Part shown: positions 36,571-46,145 of the stretch, piece after piece
Layout: each line of letters begins with the position of its first letter
How positions within the stretch are numbered: the stretch's first letter is position 1
Assembly: GCA_016721875.1 (NCBI GenBank)
Contig: JADKHG010000004.1
Location: 124,001-188,000 of the forward strand
Reading direction: 5' to 3'
From: Sphingomonadales bacterium
GTDB taxonomy: Bacteria > Pseudomonadota > Alphaproteobacteria > Sphingomonadales > Sphingomonadaceae
Length of the DNA: 64,000 bases
Translations under genes and position numbers: made by a program
The notes under the pieces: model-generated
The model's database searches: none
What the model saw: only the letters and a program-made list of their open reading frames with translations
What the model was told of the DNA's origin: nothing

Positions 36571-37469
36571 TTTGCCGCTTCGCTCGCCAGTCGTTTGTCG
36601 AGCCGCGCTGCCATCATGTCCGCCAGCGTTTTGCACGCGCCGGGGTTGATCAGCGGCATTTCGCCCGCAAGCCGTTCGAATATATCGCTGAACGAAGGGT
36701 GCGGTGTGATCAGCAGGTCGCAGGGCAGCGCGCGAACACGGTCGAAAGTACTGCGGAAGGGGGCAACGCGTTCGGGGTGAGCGCTGAATTTATAGTCATC
36801 GCTGGAGACCGCCGACAGGCTGTCGACATAGGCGATAGTGATGCATTTCTTGCCTTCGCAGCTGCGCCAGGTCCAGCTTGTTCCACCGCTGGTGTGGCCG
36901 GGGGTGGCGTGCGGGGTGAGCGCAATGTCGCTGCCCGAGCCAGATTTCATCGGTGCGCCAAAGGCGATTTCGCCATCGACCGGCACCGGTTTCATATCGG
37001 GAATGATTCCTACCTGCGGATCGGCCGCGTCAGTGCGTCCGGTTTCGACGGACGGACGCGCGGCGCTACTGACCATCAGCTGTGCGCCCGTGGCGGCCTT
37101 CAACTCTGCAAACCCACCCATATGATCGACATGCTCGTGGCTGCCGATAATCAGCTTCACATCGCGCGGGTCAAAGCCCAGCGTGCGGATATTGGCGAGG
37201 ATCGATGGCACCGCCTCGTCAGTCGCAGCGTCGATCAGGATATGGCCCTTGGGCGTAGCGATCAGGATCACCGCGATGCCGCAGGTGCCGACATAATAGC
37301 TGTTGCCGTGGATACGCACCGGCGGGGCAGGGTCGCTCCAGCCGTCGCGGCCTTCGCATTGCGTGGCGAGCGCGCTGGGCTCAGTCTTGGCTTGTGTGAG
37401 GGGTGCGGAAGGCGCGCAGGAGATCAGCGTGGTTGCGGCCAACGCTGCCGCGAACAGTTTAACGGACAT
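36567..37469 (-). CDS. subclass B3-type metallo-beta-lactamase-fold lipoprotein
   Basis: A 300-residue metallo-hydrolase. The signal MSVKLFAAALAATTLISC has a lipobox-like LISC (C18). The B3 zinc ligands are all present: H111, H113, D115 and H116 in SHEHVDHMGG, H192 in TPGHTSGG and H257 in ITPHPS. This pattern fits B3 beta-lactamases, which hydrolyse penicillins and carbapenems in the periplasm, but family members without lactamase activity exist. It overlaps the SDR gene by 11 bases and prmA by 4, so it is expressed with core genes and does not look mobile. Confidence 0.88.
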   Translation of the reverse strand: MSVKLFAAALAATTLISCAPSAPLTQAKTEPSALATQCEGRDGWSDPAPPVRIHGNSYYVGTCGIAVILIATPKGHILIDAATDEAVPSILANIRTLGFDPRDVKLIIGSHEHVDHMGGFAELKAATGAQLMVSSAARPSVETGRTDAADPQVGIIPDMKPVPVDGEIAFGAPMKSGSGSDIALTPHATPGHTSGGTSWTWRSCEGKKCITIAYVDSLSAVSSDDYKFSAHPERVAPFRSTFDRVRALPCDLLITPHPSFSDIFERLAGEMPLINPGACKTLADMMAARLDKRLASEAAK

Positions 37470-38160
37470 AGCTTGCTCCATTGATGTCGAGAACCGCACC
37501 GGTCATTGAGGGTGGTGCCTCCAGAGCGCAGAATCGGGCAAGTTCAGCCACTTCTTCGGGTGATGCGACACGGCCCAAAGGAATATCGGCCAGCAATTTG
37601 TCGCCGCCACGACTGGCGAGATAATCCTCCGCCATGCCTGTCATGGTGAAGCCGGGGCAGATGGCAAAGGCGTAGATGCCTTGCGCGGCATAGGCGCGGG
37701 CAATGGTTTTGGTCATGGCGACCATGCCGCCTTTCGACGCCGCGTAATGCCAGTGCGCGGGACTGTCACCGCGATTGGCGGCGCGGCTGGCGATATTGAC
37801 AATGCGGCCTGTCGCGCCCGATTTTTGCCAGTGGAGCACGGCAAGACGGCACAATTGTGCGCTGGCGGTCAGGTTGACCTGCATCGTGCGATCCCACCCT
37901 GCGAGCCAGTCGTGATCGCCGCTGTCGAGTGGGTTGGCTTCAAACACCCCGGCATTGTTGATCAGTGCATCGACCCTGCCGCCGAGTTTTTCGAGTGCCT
38001 CGGCCCACAGGCGGGCAGGGACATCTGTGTCGCCCAGATCGCCATCCTTTGACGACAAGGCCACCACGCTGGCACCACGGTCGATCAACGCATCAGCAAT
38101 CGCCTTGCCAATGCCGCGCGCGGCTCCTGTGACTATGATGTTGGGAGAGGGATTTTCCAT
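37459..38160 (-). CDS. short-chain dehydrogenase/reductase (SDR)
   Basis: A 233-residue classical SDR. The cofactor loop is TGAARGIG (11-18), the NNAG motif is in DALINNAGVFEA, and the catalytic residues are the serine in IASRAAN and the YAASK motif. The substrate cannot be told from sequence. It is the first gene of the SDR-MBL-prmA operon and starts behind a GAGAGGGA site. Confidence 0.88.
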   Translation of the reverse strand: MENPSPNIIVTGAARGIGKAIADALIDRGASVVALSSKDGDLGDTDVPARLWAEALEKLGGRVDALINNAGVFEANPLDSGDHDWLAGWDRTMQVNLTASAQLCRLAVLHWQKSGATGRIVNIASRAANRGDSPAHWHYAASKGGMVAMTKTIARAYAAQGIYAFAICPGFTMTGMAEDYLASRGGDKLLADIPLGRVASPEEVAELARFCALEAPPSMTGAVLDINGASYVR

Positions 38161-38199
38161 CCCGCCTGCCTAACCCGACGGGCAGGCAAGCGGAAGGGG

Positions 38200-39563
38200 T
38201 TACCGCACCAATTGGGCGACAAATTTGCCCGCATTGGCTTGCAGCGCAGAAATTTTCTGTTCGACATTCTCAAAACCGTTTTCGAGCATGGTGATTTCGG
38301 AAACGACATTTTCGGTATCGCTGCGGATCGCGGCGATTGTGTTCGACATCAGGTCTGCGGCGAGCGCGGTTTCGTCGACCGACGCAGTGATCATGGTCAC
38401 GGTTTGGGCCTGTTCGTCCATCGCGCGGCGGATGCGCTCGGCGGAGTGCTGAACATCCTCGACAGCCGTGCTGATCGAAAGGTTCGATTCGACGGAAGCC
38501 TGGTTGCAGACTGGATCGCAGCGATCTTTTCCGCAATTTCATCGGTCGCTTGCGCAGTCTGGTTGGCGAGGCTTTTGACTTCCTGCGCGACAACGGCAAA
38601 GCCGCGACCCGCATCACCCGCACGCGCAGCCTCGATCGTGGCATTGAGCGCGAGCAAATTGGTCTGCCCGGCAATGTCGCGGATCAAGCCAAGGATTGAT
38701 TCGATTGATTTCGACTGTTCCGACAAAGTATCGGTTGCCTGCACCGCTTCCTGCGCGCGTTCGGTCGCGCGGTTGGCGACGACGCCTGCGCTTTCCACCT
38801 CGGTGCGGGTGTCTTCGATAGCCTGGATCAGGCCGGCGGCGGTCTGCGCGGCTTCGCGCATGGCGACGGCGGATTGTTCGGATGCGGTTGCAACTTCGGA
38901 TGCCTTGGACAACATGCCATGGGCAACTTCAGAGCTGCTCATAGCCTGCTTGCGGAGCAACTGCGATTGTTCGGAAATATTTTCGGCGGTTTCGCCAATG
39001 TCCGATTCGAACTGTTTTGTCCGTTCGGATCGCCGCGCAATTTCCTTTTTGTGCTGCTGGTGCGAATGGCATTCAGCCGTGACTGCCAATTCGGCGCTGG
39101 CTGCCATCAGCAAAGCTTCGGACAATATGGCCTTTTCTTCGTCCGACACATCGTTCCGGTTCAAAAGCGCGCGCAACGCAAAACGGTGACCGGAAGCAGA
39201 AACGGCAAGGATTTGCCGCATCGGCAAGCCACGCGCGAAATGATTGCCAACAAAGCCGGCCATCATTCGCAGCCACACCGGCGAGTCAAAGCCCGAGAGT
39301 TTCTGGCGATAAAATTCAGCTGAACCGGCAACTGCTGCATCCCAAACTGCCTGATCGGCCTCTTCACCATCGGGCTGCAGCTGTTTCCAAAGACTGGATT
39401 GCTGTTGGGCAAGAGGAAGGAATTCATCTTGCAACAATGCCGCAAGGCGACGGCAATCCACGGCGACACGACCATCGGGATCGAACGCACGTGCGATCAT
39501 GATCAGGTCCTTCTCCAGATGCGACCGGTCGGCCTGAATAGCTACTTCGATTTGCTCGGGCAT
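38200..39563 (-). pseudogene. globin-coupled methyl-accepting chemotaxis-type sensor, frameshifted
   Basis: A soluble transducer with no membrane segment. Residues 1-170 resemble a protoglobin sensor: H108 in GNHFARGLP lines up with the heme-ligating histidine of HemAT (H-x3-GL pattern). The chemoreceptor signalling hairpin follows: RDIAGQTNLLALNATIEAA, then RGFAVVAQEVKSLA. The frame ends early near 38397, while the missing C-terminus (ASVESNLSISTAVEDVQ, then MDEQAQTVTMIT) is in the adjacent frame to 38200. Adding one base to the CC at 38499-38500 restores a 454-residue protein. Sequencing error or recent mutation are both possible. The expected role is oxygen sensing for chemotaxis or second messengers. 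Confidence 0.75.
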
Positions 39564-39769
39564 ATGTCTGTTGCCTTTTCTTCGCGATACCGCGTGTAAA
39601 CTGATGCATCATGGCATTCGCACGAAATGGTTAACGCTCGGTTAGCTATCTTCCGCTGCTGCGAAATCTGTACTGATTTGCGACCATGCAGGCCTTGCGC
39701 AGACCGCACAAAGCGGTAAAGAGCGAGCCAAATAGTCACAGGCCAAAAAGTCACAGGGAAGCTTCATTG

Positions 39770-40210
39770 ATGGCGCAAAATCCAAACCGCCCGCTGTCTC
39801 CGCATCTGGGGATATATCAGAAAGGCGCGCATATGATGGCGTCGATCACGCACCGTATTACCGGGTTTGTGATTGCAACGGTCGGGATGTTGACTTTGTT
39901 GTGGTGGATTGCCTCGATTGCGGGGGGTGCCGAAAGCTATGCCAGTTTCCAGACATGGACAATCGATGCCGGCAAAGAAGCAACAGGCTGGCAGACCGCA
40001 AGCAACTGGTTCTTCCGCTTTGTTGCTGTTGGCGTGTTGTGGAGCTTTTTCCAGCATTTCTTCTCAGGCATCCGCCATCTGCTGATGGACCTAGGCGCGG
40101 GGTACGAGCTGAAAACCAACCGCACATGGGCAATCGCGACCTACATCGCATCCATCACCGCCACCGGGCTGGTGCTGCTCTATGTCGCAAACCGCATGAT
40201 GGGAGCCTGA
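39770..40210 (+). CDS. sdhC: succinate dehydrogenase cytochrome b556 subunit SdhC
   Basis: A 146-residue membrane anchor with three predicted helices. The family blocks RPLSPHLGIYQ and SITHRITGF lie before helix 1, and FSGIRHLLMDLG contains the probable heme-ligating histidine. It anchors SdhAB in complex II. The start is ATG at 39770 with an AGGGAA site; the frame is open further upstream. A 9-base sequence, AGTCACAGG, is repeated at 39734 and 39749 just before the gene. Confidence 0.95.
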   Translation: MAQNPNRPLSPHLGIYQKGAHMMASITHRITGFVIATVGMLTLLWWIASIAGGAESYASFQTWTIDAGKEATGWQTASNWFFRFVAVGVLWSFFQHFFSGIRHLLMDLGAGYELKTNRTWAIATYIASITATGLVLLYVANRMMGA

Positions 40211-40213
40211 GAC

Positions 40214-40603
40214 ATGGGTAACGGAACAGAAATCGGGCGCGTTCGCGGATTGGGTTCGGCCAAGCATGGCAGCAAACATTGGATAGACCAAAGGCTGACC
40301 GCACTCGGCAATTTGCTGCTGACCGCATGGCTGGTCATCTCATTGCTGATGCTGCCCAATTTTCAACATGAAACCGTCGCGGCATGGATGGCGCAGCCCT
40401 CGGTCGCGGTGCCGCTTATCCTGATGCTGGTCAGCATTTTCTGGCATGTAAAGCTCGGGCTTCAGGTCTTTATCGAGGACTATTTCCACGATGAAGGCAA
40501 TAAGCTTGCCATGCTCACCTTGCTCAATTTCTACGTCATCGGTGCCGCTGCCTTCGGCATCTTCATGGTCGCCAAACACGCCTTTGCCGGAGTGCCTGCA
40601 TAA
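40214..40603 (+). CDS. sdhD: succinate dehydrogenase membrane anchor SdhD
   Basis: A 129-residue second anchor subunit with three predicted helices. Family features are RVRGLGSAKHGSKHWIDQR, and FWHVKLGLQVFIEDY with a candidate heme ligand histidine. It follows sdhC by 3 bases and shares one base with the sdhA start (TAATG). Confidence 0.94.
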   Translation: MGNGTEIGRVRGLGSAKHGSKHWIDQRLTALGNLLLTAWLVISLLMLPNFQHETVAAWMAQPSVAVPLILMLVSIFWHVKLGLQVFIEDYFHDEGNKLAMLTLLNFYVIGAAAFGIFMVAKHAFAGVPA

Positions 40604-42405
40604 TGTCCGACGCTTACAAGATCATTGATCATACTTATGACACGGTTGTTGTCGGCGCTGGTGGATCAGGATTGCGCGCCACAATGGGCAGCGCAGAGGC
40701 TGGATTAAAAACCGCCTGCATTACCAAAGTTTTTCCGACGCGTTCGCACACAGTTGCTGCACAGGGCGGTATTGCGGCTTCGTTGCAAAACAATTCGCCC
40801 GACCACTGGACGTGGCACATGTTTGATACCGTCAAGGGATCGGACTGGCTCGGCGATCAGGACGCGATTGAATATATGGTGCGCGAAGCGCCCGCTGCGG
40901 TTTACGAGCTCGAGCATGCTGGCGTACCGTTTAGCCGCAACGCCGATGGCACCATCTACCAGAGGCCCTTTGGCGGCCATATGCAGAATATGGGTGAAGG
41001 CCCGCCGGTTCAGCGCACCTGCGCCGCCGCCGACCGCACCGGCCATGCGATGTTGCACGCGCTTTATCAGCAGAGCCTGAAATATGACGCGGACTTTTTC
41101 ATAGAATATTTCGCGCTCGATCTGATCATGGAAGACGGGGAATGCCGGGGTGTGATCGCTTTGTGCATGGAGGATGGCAGCATCCACCGTTTCAAATCGC
41201 ACGCTGTGGTGCTTGCGACCGGCGGTTATGGCCGAGCCTATTATAGCGCGACGTCAGCACATACTTGCACCGGTGACGGCGGCGGCATGGTGCTGCGCGC
41301 TGGCCTGCCTTTGCAGGATCTGGAATTTGTCCAGTTCCACCCCACCGGCATTTATGGCGCAGGTGTGCTGATCACCGAAGGTGCGCGCGGCGAGGGAGGG
41401 TATCTGACCAACAGCGAAGGCGAGCGTTTCATGGAACGCTACGCGCCGTCAGCCAAGGATCTGGCCTCACGCGACGTGGTTAGCCGATCAATGGCGCTGG
41501 AAATGCGCGAAGGACGCGGCGTCGGCCCGAACAAGGACCATATCTACCTCCACCTCGACCATATCGACCCCGCCGTTCTGGCAGAACGCCTGCCGGGGAT
41601 CACGGAATCGGGCAAGATTTTCGCAGGTGTCGATTTGACCCGCCAGCCTCTGCCGGTGTGCCCGACGGTCCACTATAATATGGGCGGCATTCCCTGCAAT
41701 TATCACGGTCAGGTTGTGACCAAAAAGGGCAAAGACCCCGAAGTCGTCGTCCCCGGCCTTTATGCGGTTGGCGAAGCGGCGTGTGTTTCGGTGCATGGTG
41801 CCAACCGTCTGGGTTCCAACTCGCTGATCGATCTGGTTGTCTTCGGCCGCGCGACCGGTTTGCACCTGAAAGAAACGCTGAAACCCAACGGCCCGCACAG
41901 GGCGCTGGCCAAGGATTCAGCAGATCTCGCGCTGGCTCGCGTCGATCATTTCCGCAATGCGAAAGGCAACACGCCGACCGCCGAGGTTCGCCTCGACATG
42001 CAACGTACGATGCAGAAACACGCCGCCGTTTTCCGTGACAGCGCGCTTCTGTCGGAAGGTTGCGATCTGATGCAAAAGGTCAACAAGCGGATGCAGGACA
42101 TTCAGGTGACCGACCGCAGCATGATCTGGAACACCGACCTGATCGAAACGCTCGAGCTCGACAATCTTATGAGCCAGGCGATCTGCACGATCGAAGGAGC
42201 CAATGCCCGCAAGGAAAGCCGCGGCGCCCATGCGCACGAGGATTTCCCAGACCGCGACGACAAAAACTGGATGAAGCACACTGTTTCATGGTTCGAAGGC
42301 TGGGGCGGCAAGGGCGGCAAGGTGTCGTTGGACTATCGCCCGGTCCACGATTACACTCTGACCGATGAGGTCGAGTATATCAAGCCGAAGGCTCGGGTTT
42401 ATTGA
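40603..42405 (+). CDS. sdhA: succinate dehydrogenase flavoprotein subunit SdhA
   Basis: A 600-residue flavoprotein that oxidises succinate to fumarate. The FAD fold VVVGAGGSGLRATMGSAEAG comes first, then the covalent FAD site RSHTVAAQGGIAASL, and the active-site region HPTGIYGAGVLITEGARGEGG. The C-terminus ends in YIKPKARVY, as usual. The iron-sulfur subunit gene sdhB, which commonly follows, is not present in the next several kilobases. Confidence 0.97.
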   Translation: MSDAYKIIDHTYDTVVVGAGGSGLRATMGSAEAGLKTACITKVFPTRSHTVAAQGGIAASLQNNSPDHWTWHMFDTVKGSDWLGDQDAIEYMVREAPAAVYELEHAGVPFSRNADGTIYQRPFGGHMQNMGEGPPVQRTCAAADRTGHAMLHALYQQSLKYDADFFIEYFALDLIMEDGECRGVIALCMEDGSIHRFKSHAVVLATGGYGRAYYSATSAHTCTGDGGGMVLRAGLPLQDLEFVQFHPTGIYGAGVLITEGARGEGGYLTNSEGERFMERYAPSAKDLASRDVVSRSMALEMREGRGVGPNKDHIYLHLDHIDPAVLAERLPGITESGKIFAGVDLTRQPLPVCPTVHYNMGGIPCNYHGQVVTKKGKDPEVVVPGLYAVGEAACVSVHGANRLGSNSLIDLVVFGRATGLHLKETLKPNGPHRALAKDSADLALARVDHFRNAKGNTPTAEVRLDMQRTMQKHAAVFRDSALLSEGCDLMQKVNKRMQDIQVTDRSMIWNTDLIETLELDNLMSQAICTIEGANARKESRGAHAHEDFPDRDDKNWMKHTVSWFEGWGGKGGKVSLDYRPVHDYTLTDEVEYIKPKARVY

Positions 42406-42456
42406 GTTTGGAGGATTCAACATTATATTGAACTTGGCCTTGGAAAGGTGATCCAA

Positions 42457-42747
42457 ATGGTTGCTGCGGTTCTTCTGATATGCGTTGGACTTTTGATCTT
42501 AGCTGTGGGGCTGCGATACTCGAAACTTTTGCCTTGGGTAATATCCGCGTTGGTCGCAATGACGGCTCCCTCATTGTTCATCTTCGACAATCTTTTGGCA
42601 CCAGCTCTGGGAGTGCACGTCTCATCGACTGGGGGCGTCGCTTATATCATTTTGCCTGCAGCTGTATTGGCAGCTTGTGTCGCTGGGGTATTGACAGCAT
42701 TTGTTGTAAATAGGCTATTTCTTCGAAAAAGAGCCGAAAGCCAGTAA
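42457..42747 (+). CDS. small membrane protein of unknown function
   Basis: A 96-residue protein with three predicted membrane segments (about 3-20, 30-48 and 62-85) and a basic end (FLRKRAESQ). I chose the ATG at 42457, which has GGAAAGG 8 bases upstream, over the GTG at 42448. The DNA here (42406-42834) is more AT-rich than the genes around it, and the protein stands where sdhB would be expected. I do not recognise a family. Confidence 0.55.
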   Translation: MVAAVLLICVGLLILAVGLRYSKLLPWVISALVAMTAPSLFIFDNLLAPALGVHVSSTGGVAYIILPAAVLAACVAGVLTAFVVNRLFLRKRAESQ

Positions 42748-42834
42748 AACCAAACGTTCATTCCGGACCCAATAGCTGCTGACTGCCGATCATCATTCGA
42801 CACCACTATAATTGACTGCCATAGCGGCGGAGCA

Positions 42835-43452
42835 ATGCTCACCGACACCTTTCTGCCATTTCTGCTGATGTCGGTGCTGATCGAACTGACGCCCGGCCCC
42901 AATATGGCGTGGCTTGCGCTCACCGCTGCAAGTGTCGGGCGGCGCGCTGCTCTCTCCGCGACTGCAGGTATCGCCTCGGGGCTTGCTGTGGTTGGTCTGG
43001 TATCGGCATTCGGTCTGGCGGAACTGGCAACGGCTTTCCCCGCTTTCTTTGCCATGCTGCGCTACGTCGGCGCGGCCTATTTGCTGTTTCTTGCGTGGCA
43101 GGCGTGGCGGGGGGAGCGTGAAATTTCTGGGGCCGACCTGCGCAAAGGCGACGTCCGGACATGGTATCGACACGGTCTCGCTCTCAACGTTCTGAACCCT
43201 AAAGCCTTCCTGTTCTTCATCGCCATATTGCCCAATTATGTCGACGCCACGCAGCCGGTGATGCCGCAGACATTGTTGCTGTCCGCAACCTATGTTGCAG
43301 TGGCTACACTGGTTCATGCACTGCTCGCGGTGCTGGCCGGAAAAGCGCATGGCTGGTTTCAGCAAGGGGACAATGCGTTGTGGATGCGACGAATTTGCGC
43401 GCTCTTGATAGCCGCCGTTGCGATCTGGTTTTTGATCAGCACGGCGGTCTGA
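42835..43452 (+). CDS. LysE/RhtB family amino-acid exporter
   Basis: A 205-residue membrane protein with six predicted helices. The family signature ELTPGPNMAWLAL is at about residues 17-29 and LNVLNPKAFLFF at about 116-127. Members export amino acids or homoserine lactones; the substrate here is unknown. The gene stands alone between the small membrane protein and creD. Confidence 0.9.
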   Translation: MLTDTFLPFLLMSVLIELTPGPNMAWLALTAASVGRRAALSATAGIASGLAVVGLVSAFGLAELATAFPAFFAMLRYVGAAYLLFLAWQAWRGEREISGADLRKGDVRTWYRHGLALNVLNPKAFLFFIAILPNYVDATQPVMPQTLLLSATYVAVATLVHALLAVLAGKAHGWFQQGDNALWMRRICALLIAAVAIWFLISTAV

Positions 43453-43536
43453 TCGAAAACTGTTCACGCAGCGTTCAGTATGAGCAACGCAGTTGAAGCG
43501 TGCATTTTTGACGATGAACCGTTTTAGGAGGAATCA

Positions 43537-45018
43537 ATGGCGACCGAGCGATCCCCAGGTTTCAAACTTTTCTTTGCGGGACTGATTGGCCTCGTGCTGA
43601 TCATTCCCTTGATGATGGTCTATGCGCTGTCGTGGGACAGGCAGGAGCAAGCGACCACCGCGCAGAAGTCCATTGCCGAAGGCTGGGGCGGGCCGCAGAC
43701 GATGGTCGGGCCGGTGCTGGTCATTCCCTACACAGCGGATTCGACAGAAACCGTCACCGAAAACGGGCAACAAAAAACGCGTACCGTGCGCGTGACCAAG
43801 GAATTGTATCTCTCCCCCGAAACCAACAGCATCAAGACCGATTTGAAGCCCGAGCGAAAGAAGAAGTCGATTTATGAAAGCGTGTTGTTTGTCGCGGCCA
43901 ACAGCGGATCGGCACGTTTTGCCTTCCCGGCGGATTTTGCGCGTTATGGCATTAGCCGCGAAAATCTGAACTTTACTGGGGCCGAACTGCGTTTTGGCGT
44001 GTCAGATGCGCGCGGGCTGCAGGCCGACAGCAAGGTGCTGGTCAATGGCCAGTCGCGCGAATTACAGCCGGGTAAGGGGCTTGCTGCGTCGGGCAATTCC
44101 GGATTTTTCACCTTTATCGACTGGGACGGAGCTTCTCCACTCGAGGTCAAATATGACTTTGCCTTTCGTGGCAACAAGTCGCTGACAATGGTGCCGCGCG
44201 GAGGCGAAACCAATTGGGAGGTCAAATCGAGCTGGCCATCACCCAGCTTCGCTGGCGACTTCCTGCCGACCAAGCGAACCGTTGCGGATAGCGGATTTAC
44301 CTCGACGCACAAGGTGACCAATCTCGCGCTGGGGCAATCGCTGGTGTTGACCGAGGATATGGGCGCGCCGCAACCCAGTGGCGACCGTCTCTATGAAGCG
44401 CCAATGGTTTCCGCATCGGCGGCGCAGCAAGCCATTGGCGGACCCAGCCAGGCCGCAACCATCGGTCTCATCCAGCCTGTTGATCTGTACAGTCAGGTGG
44501 ACCGTTCGGTGAAATATGGCTTCCTGTTCATCGGCTTCACCTTCCTCGCTTTCCTGATGTTTGACGTGGTCGGCGGGGCAAAGGTTGCTGCTGCCGAATA
44601 TCTGCTGACCGGGGCAGGGCTGGTGCTGTTCTTCGTGCTGCTGCTCGCCTTTGCCGAAGTAGTGGGTTTTACCATCGCCTATCTGATCGCGGCGGGTTCC
44701 ATTACCGGGTTGCTGACGGCTTATTCGGCGGCGGTGCTGAAAAGCTGGCTGCGGGCGCGGGTGATTGGCGGGCTGCTGCTTGGGCTATACGCAATACTTT
44801 ATGTGCTGCTCAACCTTGAGGCCTATTCGCTGCTGATCGGATCGGTATTGCTCTTCGTCGCCCTTGCGGTGGTGATGTGGGCGACGCGCATGATCGACTG
44901 GGGTGGAAAGCGCGATAGCGACGAGGTGACGGTTTCCGGACCGTTGCCGTCACCGCCTGCTGCGCCGAACAAGCCGGCACGCAAAGTGGCTACCGCCACC
45001 GCAGCATCGAGCGATTAA
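43537..45018 (+). CDS. creD: CreD-family inner membrane protein
   Basis: A 493-residue CreD/CreD-like protein. One N-terminal membrane segment (FFAGLIGLVLIIPLMMVYAL) is followed by a large periplasmic domain (about 35-330, with GWGGPQTMVGPVLVIPY) and a bundle of helices from VKYGFLFIGFTFLAFLMFD onwards. In enterobacteria CreD belongs to the CreBC regulon and affects envelope integrity; no creBC genes are nearby. The tail past the last helix is disordered and overlaps the convergent lldD-like gene by 29 bases. Confidence 0.9.
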   Translation: MATERSPGFKLFFAGLIGLVLIIPLMMVYALSWDRQEQATTAQKSIAEGWGGPQTMVGPVLVIPYTADSTETVTENGQQKTRTVRVTKELYLSPETNSIKTDLKPERKKKSIYESVLFVAANSGSARFAFPADFARYGISRENLNFTGAELRFGVSDARGLQADSKVLVNGQSRELQPGKGLAASGNSGFFTFIDWDGASPLEVKYDFAFRGNKSLTMVPRGGETNWEVKSSWPSPSFAGDFLPTKRTVADSGFTSTHKVTNLALGQSLVLTEDMGAPQPSGDRLYEAPMVSASAAQQAIGGPSQAATIGLIQPVDLYSQVDRSVKYGFLFIGFTFLAFLMFDVVGGAKVAAAEYLLTGAGLVLFFVLLLAFAEVVGFTIAYLIAAGSITGLLTAYSAAVLKSWLRARVIGGLLLGLYAILYVLLNLEAYSLLIGSVLLFVALAVVMWATRMIDWGGKRDSDEVTVSGPLPSPPAAPNKPARKVATATAASSD

Positions 45019-46138
45019 GCTCTGACGGAGATCGGACGCCCATGAGTTTCATGTCGCGTTCGATCTCGTCACGCAATTTGCCAATGATGCGTTCAACACC
45101 GGCTTCGCCAGCCGCTGCCAGTGCGTAAAGATACAGCCGCCCGCCGGAGCACGCCGTTGCCCCGGCGGCGAGCGCTTTTAGCACATGGCTGCCGCGCCGT
45201 ACTCCGCCATCGCAGATGATGTCGATCTGGCCGCCGACGGCGTCGGCTATTTCCGCTATTTGGTCAAAGGGTGAGCGCGAGCCATCGAGCTGCCGCCCGC
45301 CATGATTGGAAACCATGATGGCAGTCGCACCAATATCGACCGCGCGCTTGGCGTCGGCGACCGACATGATACCCTTCAGACAGAATTGCCCGCCCCAATC
45401 GGCGCGGATTGCCTCCGCCATTTTCCAGTCCATCGACTGGTCGAGCATGGTGTTGAAATAATCCGCAACCGACAGCGCGACATTGGTGCCTTCGCCGACA
45501 TGGGTCGAAAGATTGGGCAGCGCGAATTTCTCGCGAAACAGATAATTGGCAACCCAGCCGGGGTGCGTCGCATAGCTCAGCACCGATGACGGGGTGAAAC
45601 GCGGCGGTGAAGTGAAGCCGGTTCGCAAGCAACGCTCGCGATTACCCGCAACGATGGTATCGACAGTCAAAGTGATCGCATCGAAATTGGCAGATTTGCA
45701 GCGTTCAACCATCGACCGGTTCAGCCCCTTATCCTTGTGGATATAAAGCTGGAACATTTTTGGGGTCGAAATGGCGGCACCCACTTCTTCGATACTAACT
45801 GTGGCAAGGCTCGATATTCCGAACCAGGTGTTGAAGCGTTCCGCTACGGCCGCAACCGCACGTTCGCCTTGCCAGTGAAACAGCCTTTGCAGCGCAGTTG
45901 GCGACAGCATCAATGGCATCGCGATCCGCTTGCCCATCACGGTGACGCTCATGTCAATATCCTGCACCCCGGCGAGGACATTGGGCACCAGATCGCAATC
46001 GTCAAATGCTGAACTGTTGCGGCGCTTTGTTACCTCATCGTCGCCCGCCCCGTCGATATAGTGAAAGACAGGCGAGGGCAGGCGGTGCTTGGCCAGCCTG
46101 CGGAAATCCTCGACATTATGGCAATCGGAAAGCCGCAT
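44990..46138 (-). CDS. FMN-dependent alpha-hydroxy-acid dehydrogenase (LldD family)
   Basis: A 382-residue TIM-barrel flavoenzyme related to L-lactate dehydrogenase, mandelate dehydrogenase and glycolate oxidase. FMN and active-site residues can be seen: Q130 and Y132 in FQLY, the TVDT block, H279 and R282 in SNHGGRQLDG, and the GGVRRG phosphate loop. The first residues SDCHNVEDFRRLAKHRLP also fit. The exact acid oxidised is unclear. It is transcribed towards creD and lies 7 bases from the end of the YpfJ-type gene. Confidence 0.9.
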   Translation of the reverse strand: MRLSDCHNVEDFRRLAKHRLPSPVFHYIDGAGDDEVTKRRNSSAFDDCDLVPNVLAGVQDIDMSVTVMGKRIAMPLMLSPTALQRLFHWQGERAVAAVAERFNTWFGISSLATVSIEEVGAAISTPKMFQLYIHKDKGLNRSMVERCKSANFDAITLTVDTIVAGNRERCLRTGFTSPPRFTPSSVLSYATHPGWVANYLFREKFALPNLSTHVGEGTNVALSVADYFNTMLDQSMDWKMAEAIRADWGGQFCLKGIMSVADAKRAVDIGATAIMVSNHGGRQLDGSRSPFDQIAEIADAVGGQIDIICDGGVRRGSHVLKALAAGATACSGGRLYLYALAAAGEAGVERIIGKLRDEIERDMKLMGVRSPSELNRSMLRWR

Positions 46139-46145
46139 GGGCCGA

